A stretch of 64,000 nucleotides of DNA, from positions 151,766 to 215,765 of the forward strand of contig JXTC01000346.1 of assembly GCA_002914845.1 (NCBI GenBank), given 5' to 3'. Positions 56,736-64,000 of this stretch are shown piece after piece (the first letter of the stretch is position 1; each line of letters opens with the position of its first letter). The notes beneath the pieces were generated by a model. It did no database searches, was not told the DNA's origin, and saw nothing but the letters and a program-made list of their open reading frames with translations. This stretch comes from Trema orientale (lineage: Eukaryota; Streptophyta; Magnoliopsida; Rosales; Cannabaceae). The position numbers were made by a program, and so were the translations under genes.

Positions 56736-58021
56736 GTTTTGTTTGTCAAGAAGAAAGATGGTACCATGCGGATGTGTATTGATTACAGAGAATTAAATAA
56801 AGTGACAATCAAGAATAAGTACCCACTTCCTAGGATTGATGATCTGTTTGACCAATTACAGGGTTCAGCTGTATTTTCCAAAGTTGACTTAAGATCGGGA
56901 TACCATCAGTTGAGAATTAGAGGAGAAGATGTGCCAAAAACAGCCTTTCGGACTCGTTATGGTCGTTATGAATTCTTGGTAATACCTTTCGGATTGACCA
57001 ACGCCCCAGCAGCCTTTATGGATATGATGAATAGAGTGTTCAAGGATTATTTGGATAAGTTTGTAATAGTATTCATTGATGGCATCTTGGTTTATTCACA
57101 GACTAAAAATGAACATGAGGAGCACTTGAGACTTACACTGCAGAAGTTGAAAGAGAAGCAACTTTATGCCAAGTTTAAAAAGTGTGAATTCTGGCTTGAG
57201 AAAGTTGCCTTTTTGGGTCATATAGTTTCTGTGAAGGTATTTCAGTGGATCCAGCAAAGATAGAAGCGGTTAGTAAGTGGTCAAGACCGAATAATGCTTC
57301 TGAGATACGAAGTTTTCTAGGATTGGCAGGCTACTACAGGAGATTTGTGGAGGGATTTTCTAGGATAGCTATACCTCTCACACAACTCACCAGAAAGAGT
57401 CAAAAATTTGAATGGACAGAGGCTTGTGAGAAAAGCTTTCAAGAGTTGAAACAAAGATTGATATCAGCCCTAATACTCACTATTCTGTCTGGATCAGGAA
57501 ACTTTGTAATTTATAATGATGCGTCAAAGAAAGGATTGGGGTGTGTGCTAATGCAGAAATGTAAAGTAATAGCTTATGCCTCCAGACAATTGAAAGACTA
57601 CGAGCAAAAATATCCTACTCATGACCTAGAGTTAGCAGCAGTGATATTTGCTCTCAAGATTTGGAGACATTATCTGTATGGGGAACATTGTGAAATATAC
57701 ACTAACCATAAGAGCCTCAAGTACTTCTTCACACAGAAGGAATTAAACATGAGACAAAGACGATGGTTAGAGCTGGTAAAAGACTATGATTGTGAGATTC
57801 TGTATCATCTAGGAAAGGCAAATGTCGTGGCAGATGCGCTGAGTAGAAAATCACATAGTAGTTTATCAGTTTTAAGGAAATTAGCAAAGCCACCCCAGGA
57901 AGACATATATAGAGCACAGATTGAGATAGTCACTGGTAGAGTAGCAGCAATGACACTCCAATGTACACTACTAGAAAGGATTAAGCAGAGTCAACTTTCA
58001 AATCCGTACTTGTTAAAATAG
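56736..58021 (+). pseudogene. Tekay reverse transcriptase and RNase H
   Basis: The RT runs in the gag frame from [20 protein letters not shown] through [15 protein letters not shown] and [20 protein letters not shown]. The active box reads FIDG (57072-57083) instead of FIDD: the second catalytic aspartate codon is changed by one base, which should abolish polymerase activity. A one-base shift between about 57224 and 57246 moves the frame. RNase H follows (57245-58021) with [16 protein letters not shown], the [14 protein letters not shown] motif and [13 protein letters not shown], where the usual TDH reads TNH, so a second catalytic aspartate is lost. A TAG at 58019-58021 ends this piece. Confidence 0.9.
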
Positions 58022-58030
58022 AAAGGTGAA

Positions 58031-58942
58031 GTGGAAGATGGAAAGATCATAGATTTTAGTATCTCGGTTAATGGGACTATGAAGTTTAAAGACAGATTAT
58101 ATGTCCCAAATGATAAAGAACTCAAGAAAGAAATTCTTACAGAAGCTCACATTACGCTGTATTCCCTGCATCCAGGAACTACAAAAATGTATAATGATTT
58201 AAGGATGCATTATTGGTGGCCTGGAATGAAAAAGGACATCGTAGAGTTTGTGGCTAAGTGTCTCACATGTCAACAGATCAAAGCTGAACACCAACGACCC
58301 GTTGGTCTGTTACAACCACTGCAGATTCCGAAATGGAAATGGGAAGAAATAACTATGGATTTTGTGGTTGGATTACCTAGAACCTCGAAACAGCATAATG
58401 CAATTTGGGTTATAGTAGACAGATACACAAAATCAGTACACTTCCTTCCTGTACGCATGACCTACACTATGGATCAGTTTGCAGAACTGTATATTCAAGA
58501 AATTATGAGATTGCATGATGTACCAGTTTCAATTATTTCAGATCGGGATCCGCGATTCACTTTGAAGTTTTGGGAAAGTTTGCATAAGGCCATAGGAACC
58601 AGATTGAAGTTCAGTACAGCTTTTCACCCTTCAACAGATGGACAAACAGAAAGGACAATTCAGACTTTGGAAGATATGTTAAGAGCATGTGTTTTAGATT
58701 TCCAAGGGTCATGGAGTAAATACCTACCATTGATTGAGTTTGCTTATAATAACAGTTATCAAGCAACAATTGGTGTAACTCCGTATGAAATGTTGTATGG
58801 TAGAAAGTTTCGATCTCTAATCCATTGGGATGAAATGGGAGAAAAGAAGTATCTTGGCCCAGAGTTAGTCAAAGAAATCACAGAGGCAATAGAAAAGATA
58901 AGAAAAAGAATGCTTGCTACACAGAGTCGACAGAAGAAGTAA
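58031..58942 (+). pseudogene. Tekay integrase
   Basis: In the same frame as RNase H. The zinc-binding HHCC part has LHPGTTKMYNDL, HYWWPGMKKDIVEFV and CLTCQQIKAEH. The catalytic core keeps D in TMDFVVGLP, D in IISDRDPRFT and E in TDGQTERTIQTLEDML, so the DD(35)E set looks intact, as do YNNSYQATIGVTPYEMLYG and the C-terminal ATQSRQKK. It ends with TAA at 58940-58942 where the family usually continues. Integrase joins the cDNA to host DNA (family knowledge). Confidence 0.9.
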
Positions 58943-58951
58943 GCTGATCCA

Positions 58952-59423
58952 ATGCGAAAAGATATAGAATTAAATGTAGGAGACATGGTATTTTTAAAAG
59001 TAGCACCAATGAAAGGAGTGATGAGATTTGGAAAGAAAGGAAAGTTGAGTCCTAGGTTTATTAGACCTTTCGAGATCCTTGAAAGAGTTGGAAACGTAGC
59101 ATACAGAACTTGCCTTACCTCCATCACTGTCAAGCGTACACAATGTCTTCCACATCTCTTTATTGAGGAAATATGTTTCAGACTCCTCCCATCTGTTGAG
59201 TTATGAGCCACTAGAGCTGAATCAAGATTTGACATATGAGGAACGACTAGTACAGATACTTGATAGAAAAGAGAAAGAATTGAGAAACAAGAAAATTCCA
59301 CTAGTTAAAGTTTTGTGGAGGAATTTCGCACTAGAAGAAGTGACTTGGCAGAGAGAGGATGAAATGAGGATCAAGTATCCAGTTTATTTGGGTAAGCAAA
59401 TTTCGAGGACGAAATTTTTATAA
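58952..59423 (+). pseudogene. Tekay integrase C-terminal region and chromodomain
   Basis: 58952 to about 59110 continues the integrase frame (VGDMVFLKVAPMKGVMRFG, KGKLSPRFIRPFEILERVG). A frameshift between about 59110 and 59163 moves to the next frame, which holds LLRKYVSDSS and a chromodomain (about 59235-59380) with LDRKEKELRNKKIPLVKVLW and EEVTWQREDEM. Chromodomains target chromoviruses to marked heterochromatin (family knowledge), which fits the surroundings. The piece ends at 59423, just before the polypurine tract. Confidence 0.88.
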
Positions 59424-59435
59424 GGAGGAGGGGAT
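59421..59435 (+). other. Tekay polypurine tract
   Basis: AAGGAGGAGGGGA-type purine run directly before the 3' LTR. Confidence 0.85.
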
Positions 59436-62400
59436 TGTGACATCCAGCTCCTCACATAATTAAGAGAGTCAGTAATAAACTTGCTCTAATTGCATATTAG
59501 GCATCTATAAGTCATTAATACCAGTTTCATAAAAACATGCTCATTCATTATGTTACGTGCATTCACATACATGTTATTGTACTAATGATTTGCTGAAGTG
59601 TTCCGATGCAGTGTAAAGATTCAATACCCTCAGAAAGAGAGAGCTCGGTGTGCTAAAAGAACAAAGAATATAATTATAAAAGTAATAGTATGTGGACATG
59701 CATTAAAAACGTACTTGTTGATAACTTGGTCAAATAGTAGTTTTTCGGTAAAATGTAATTTTCACGCACTTCAGAGCCGAATTCACTGTGTGTTTAACAC
59801 GTCAAATAGGCTTAATTTAATGTCTAGGACTCGTTCATAGTGTTTTATTTGTCGGCTCCAGGTAAGCACGACGTGGCATTCTAGACACTAATTTGTATTT
59901 AATGTCGTTTTTTGTGCATTCTAATAATTAAGTGCTAATACTATGTTTGCCATGTTAATTGGAGTGTAATTGACTTTCTTTTTATGTTTAATGACTGGTT
60001 ATAGGGCTAGGTTCCACTAGATTACAATAAGATTGGCCATATGAGATTATAGGTCAAAGTATGACTAGTTTTCACCTTCTAAGCAAGGTTTCACTATTTT
60101 AGACTACACTTGGGTGTATAGGATGGACCAGTAACGTAGTGAGTATGCTAAGGATGTTTTAGAGCTAGACACATAGAAAGCAATGAGAAAAATACCCAAA
60201 ATACCCCTTAGAATTTAAGTTATGCAATTTCTTAGTCATTAAGTATCACTTTTTGACCAAATCTGGTCATTTGCTTTCCCTTTCTCTCCAGCCATGACCT
60301 GAGCCTCTCCAATACCTTCATACACTTCTCTCAACTCTTCTTATCCATATCCAAGAGTTTCCAAGTGGTAGAACTCAATTTAGAGCTCTAGAAAGCAAGA
60401 TAGACCAAAACTAGTCAAGGTAGCTCTACTAAGTTCTTCTTTCTAGGTCTTATCCTTTAATTTCAATTCTCTACTTGTTCCCACTTAAATATTGGTTTCA
60501 TCAGGTCCTCTTAAGTTAAGAAATCCATTTTTAAGCCTTGGGAATCAGTTTGGTGGAGATAGAAGGCAAGAACACTAGCAAAGACTCAAACTAGTCAAGG
60601 TGAGGTTTATGTTGGATTTTGAATTTGTAGTGAGTTTCCATTATTTCAGCTCTTAAACCTAAGCTATTATTTGATGAATAATAGTCCTAGGAACCCTTAT
60701 TATTACTAGAAATATAAAATTTAAGTGGAGGATTAATGTTAAACCTAAAGCCCCAAAGTTTGTTATTTACGGAGTTAAGTGTTTTTATGTATAATAGATT
60801 AAGTTTTCTATGTTTGTAATATAATTTCTTAAATTTGGATTGTATATCTTATTGATCCTATTGTCTATTACACTCAATTGGTGACTGCTTGTGATGACAC
60901 ACAAATGTAAAAGTGGTTTTAAACTTGTTTAAACCGAAAAAGAGTTCAAGTGCACTTAAATTGTTCTAAGTGATCCTCTTGATGTATATATGTGGGAATT
61001 GGATTGTTAATTGTCATTGCAGGTTTAAAAAAATGATTTTAATTATGTGGGATTGTCCTAAAAATAGGGGAGGTGCTGTCCAAGTATTTTTAAAATGAAA
61101 TGGCACCATTTAGGAGCAAATGGTCTAGTTTTTACAAAATGATGTGCCATTTTGGATCATTTTGTGTTAATGAACTAGCATTCATATTTTAATACTTTTA
61201 AACAGTTTTTCAATGTTAGTTATTGATTGTCAAGTGCCTTAGGTGATTTATATGCTTCCGGGCCATTTTAAGATCAAGTTTCTTAATTTGGTGAAAGTTG
61301 TCATTTCAGTCTTGTTCAAGTATTTTAATGCATTCTTTTTGTAAAATGTGCATCATGAGTAATAGTAATTTATAACAGGTGATTAGCACACCAATCTCTA
61401 GAGGATATTGACTCTTTCCACTATCAATTCCTATTCAGGACACGGGGTAAGTAAAGTACTCAACTGCAACATAAGAATTATGTGCCATATAAGTATCTAT
61501 TATGTTTTCATGTTTTGCATTTATTCCGGTTATGAGTATGGCCATTGGCATTTTGATTTCAGCATATATATACTTGGTAATTTTGGTATGGTATTATTAT
61601 GTACACCATGCATATTTTATGAAAAAGTTTAAGAAGGGTAATATAATTTATGAAATGCCTTAGTATTATTGTGTAAAACTATTTTATCATAGAGAAGTTA
61701 AGACCAGTTAACTTTCAGAAGGTTTTGTGACACTGTTATGGGGAAGCGGGATAAATATTTACAGTTTCAGAGTGGCGGCCCCAGGAGAGAGGCAAGTGTG
61801 ACAGGATTAGTCATAAGGTTTGCCACAATATTCCTCCTTCAAGTTATATAATAAACTAAACTATAGTCTCGGGCCGCCTTATCTCTTGAGCTCGACGGGG
61901 TAACGATGGAATAAGGTTAGTAACGAGCCCCACTGTGGTAAGAGCCGGCGGGAGGAGAGCCCATGGGATATCATTAATTCAGGAAGCCCTGCAGGCACAG
62001 TGCTGAACCGGACAGTGGGCACAAGACAGGGAAGGGTCGAAAGGAAATTATTTATACTAAAACATTTAAGCAAGCACGGTCATACATTTAATTCATGTCA
62101 TTGAGCAACATGTCATCCATTACTTTACTTACTGAGCTGTAGCTCATTATAGTCTTGTGTTGCAGGTAATGATTGAGATGACAGCATGAGCTTGTGAGCT
62201 GCAGTAGAGGCCCAACCTTGGTGTTGTACATATGGACATTTTGACCACATGTGGGGGGCCTAGTTCGTGTATTTTGGGGATATTTTGCAGTCTCTCAACT
62301 AAGTTGTTTTAGTTCATTCCTTTCTGGTATCTATTACTACCTTTTGTTTTGTGATATATGTATATACTGATCCACACTATGTTTATAAATAAAGTCAGCT

Positions 62401-62548
62401 ATCGATAGAGTTTTAAAGAAAATAAAAAATTCAAATTGGACCGTATTTTTAGAAAAATAATTACAGGATTATTTTTCAAAAGTAACGCCTTGTAATTAGA
62501 AAGTTAATAAATTCCCACCAGTAGTAGGTAGATAAGGAAGGCATTACA
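59436..62548 (+). repeat. Tekay 3' LTR
   Basis: 3113 bp. It contains a block at about 61762-61957 absent from the 5' LTR, and lacks about 38 bp of that LTR. Otherwise closely matching. Confidence 0.93.
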
Positions 62549-62553
62549 ATGAT
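62549..62553. repeat. Tekay target-site duplication, right (ATGAT)
   Basis: Four of five bases match 51769-51773. Confidence 0.75.
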
Positions 62554-63467
62554 GGCACCCATACTACTCATGTGGGTTTCAATATTGTCTAACCTCGCCT
62601 TATTTTTGTTGAATCTCGATCTAGTCTCCAAAATAAACAAACTCAAGCTCTCCTCCAATGAAGTTTTCTTCTCAGTCGGCTGGTTATTAAACTCTGAAGG
62701 AGGTTGAAGCACATTTCTCATATTACCACAAGATAAATTCTCATGGTTTCGAAGTCCCGAGTGATTATATGTAGGCAAGTTATTGGACAAGTTATTACCT
62801 CAATAATTGAAGTTCCGGTTGTTGATATATTGAACTTGCTCCGAATCACCACCATCACCAACAAAAGAAGTACTAGCAACCATTACCGGCTCCTTGATTG
62901 ATGAAGCTTCTCTAGTAGTGAGGGCTGAAATTTGGTTTGTTAAAGCTGACACTTGAGCTGAAAGTGCTACAATAGGAACCACTTCATGAATTCTATCTGC
63001 TTTCTTCAAGATTGACCGCTCATTGGGCTATTGATAGTTGTTGCATGCCATTTTCTCCAACAATAATTGGGCTTCTTTGACGGTTTTTGACACGAAAGCG
63101 CCACTGGCTGCCGCATCAACAATTGTTCTTGTTTGCCCATTCAATCCATTATAGAATAATTTGATTTGGAACCAATCTTAGTATCCATGTTGGGGGCACT
63201 TTCGAGTGAGGTTTTTAAAATGCTCCCAAGCTTTATAAAGTGGTTCAAAGTCTAATTGGCGAAATTATGCAATCTCATCTCGAAGTTGAGAGGTCTTTGA
63301 TAGAGGAAAGAACTTCGAAAGGAATCGTTGAGCCAAGTCTTCCCATGTTGCAACACACCCCGGTTGCAAAGATTGTAGCTATCCTCCCGCCTTGTCTCTA
63401 AGGCAGAAAGGGAACTAGCGCAATCGAATAATACCTTCCGAAACACCATTCATCTTAATGTTGTCAC
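62549..63467 (-). pseudogene. Athila-like gag, central and C-terminal part
   Basis: Minus-strand gag of the nested host element. Read from 63467 it shows capsid sequence (TWEDLAQRFLSKFFP, PLYKAWEHFKNLTRKCPQHGY, YNGLNGQTRTIVDAAASGAF, AQLLLEKMACNNYQ), then VSALTNQISALTTRE, EQVQYINNRNFNY, and SLEESLSLFILETRSRFNKN with ARLDNIETHMSSMGA. It is then cut by the Tekay element and resumes at 51773. Several stops and a frameshift near 63250-63450 break it. Right of 63467 it is cut again by another LTR. This gag belongs to the same clade as the plus-strand gag at 34222. Confidence 0.86.
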
Positions 63468-64000
63468 TGTAACACCCCCTTAGTTTAACTATATTGTCAT
63501 ATACAGTCAAACTATGAAGTATTATTCTTTCTTAAACCATATTTTTAGTTTTATAAAAAAGTGGAAAAATTTAAACTTTCAAAAACCTTTAAACAAAGAA
63601 ACTGGATTGCTTGTTAAAAGTGTCTTTACAAAATGTACAATCAAAAGAGGTTTTCATCAGTCTATTTTGCTATCAGCAGTAGTATTTATATTACACCAAA
63701 ATATCTGATAAGGAAAATATCGCCCACAGGTTAAGCTCGTCCATATCTGTATGATCATGGTGACAAAAGGCAGGCCAGGCAACCAGCTGCTCAACACTAA
63801 AGTGTGCCCCCTTATCTGCATCACAAGACTAAAATGAGCTAAAGCTCAGTAAGTAAAAACTATGCATGCTCATGTATGTTTTAAAATCTCATCAAGTTCC
63901 TATTGTACACTTTTCTTTTTTAAATATTTGAGTCCATGCATTTTCTTTAAAAATACTCATAGTTAGGCCCCTTAGTACATTGCTACTCCCATAAGTCGAT
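63468..64000 (-). mobile_element. Chromovirus-type LTR, minus strand, cut by window edge
   Basis: Begins TGTAACACCCCCTTAG at 63468, which is the reverse complement of an LTR 3' end in ...GGGGGTGTTACA. It carries TGAGCTAAAGCTCAGTAAGT (about 63835), the reverse complement of the ACTTACTGAGCTGTAGCTCA segment in the Tekay LTR (54311). It is therefore the 3' end of a minus-strand Tekay-like LTR that interrupts the Athila-like gag. The plus-strand ORF at 63514-63708 is not supported. Confidence 0.75.

Larger units (their letters stand above)
51774..62548 (+). mobile_element. Tekay/Del-type chromovirus (Ty3/gypsy), full layout, inactive
   Basis: A 10.8-kb element with ~3-kb LTRs (51774-54731 and 59436-62548), a Met-tRNA-type primer site, one gag-pol region (54903-59423) in the order gag, CCHC, protease, RT, RNase H, integrase, chromodomain, and a polypurine tract. 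LTRs start TGTGACATCC and end GCGTTACA or GCATTACA. Long LTRs, domain order and a C-terminal chromodomain identify the Tekay/Del lineage. It is inserted in the gag of the minus-strand Athila-like element. At least nine stops and two frameshifts inactivate it, and the RT active site is altered. Confidence 0.93.

Overview
The window is a piece of flowering-plant (most likely eudicot) heterochromatin made almost entirely of transposable elements and satellite DNA. The plant assignment rests on L1-type LINEs with a DUF4283-like plus CCHC-knuckle ORF1 and a plant-style RNase H, a chromodomain Ty3/gypsy element, Athila/Tat-like gypsy parts with an Asp-tRNA-type primer site, and Ty1/copia elements. 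I found no convincing single-copy host gene, tRNA, rRNA or CRISPR array. A run of 295 Ns marks one assembly gap.

Layout. (1) 1-3.79 kb: minus-strand LINE, cut by the left window edge, with open ORF1 and ORF2 that overlap by ATGA. (2) 3.79-14.24 kb: about 62 copies of a ~156-bp satellite, interrupted at 8746-9556 by a gypsy solo LTR with a 5-bp target duplication. (3) 14.25-20.15 kb: a decayed, 5'-truncated relative of the first LINE, inserted in the same array and flanked by a 15-bp target duplication; the array resumes for about one monomer to 20.31 kb. (4) 20.3-32.5 kb: mosaic of copia LTR, leader and pol fragments in both orientations plus a gypsy-type LTR region. (5) 32.5-38.3 kb: 5' end of an Athila/Tat-like gypsy (LTR, primer site, gag start), cut by a copia LTR fragment and two chromovirus LTR fragments. 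(6) 38.3-63.5 kb: a nested stack. A minus-strand Athila-like element carrying gag, protease, the integrase tail and an extra ORF, but no RT, RNase H or integrase core, was hit by a copia element (41634-50837), a Tekay-type chromovirus (51774-62548), and a third LTR element that starts at 63468 and runs off the right edge.

How the parts relate. The two LINEs share the ORF1/ORF2 stop-start overlap; only the left one looks capable of coding. The copia at 41.6-50.8 kb and fragments at 20.6-22.4 and 25.1-25.4 kb belong to one degenerate family. The most striking unexplained structure is the leader of that copia (about 44.2-45.85 kb): more than twenty short inverted repeats, most with a 3-nt loop ending in G between T and A, whose arms differ in sequence yet remain complementary. 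Second is a GC-rich 14-bp imperfect palindrome repeated mostly at 21-22 or 30-bp spacing in three separate gypsy contexts, two in LTRs and one upstream of the extra ORF.
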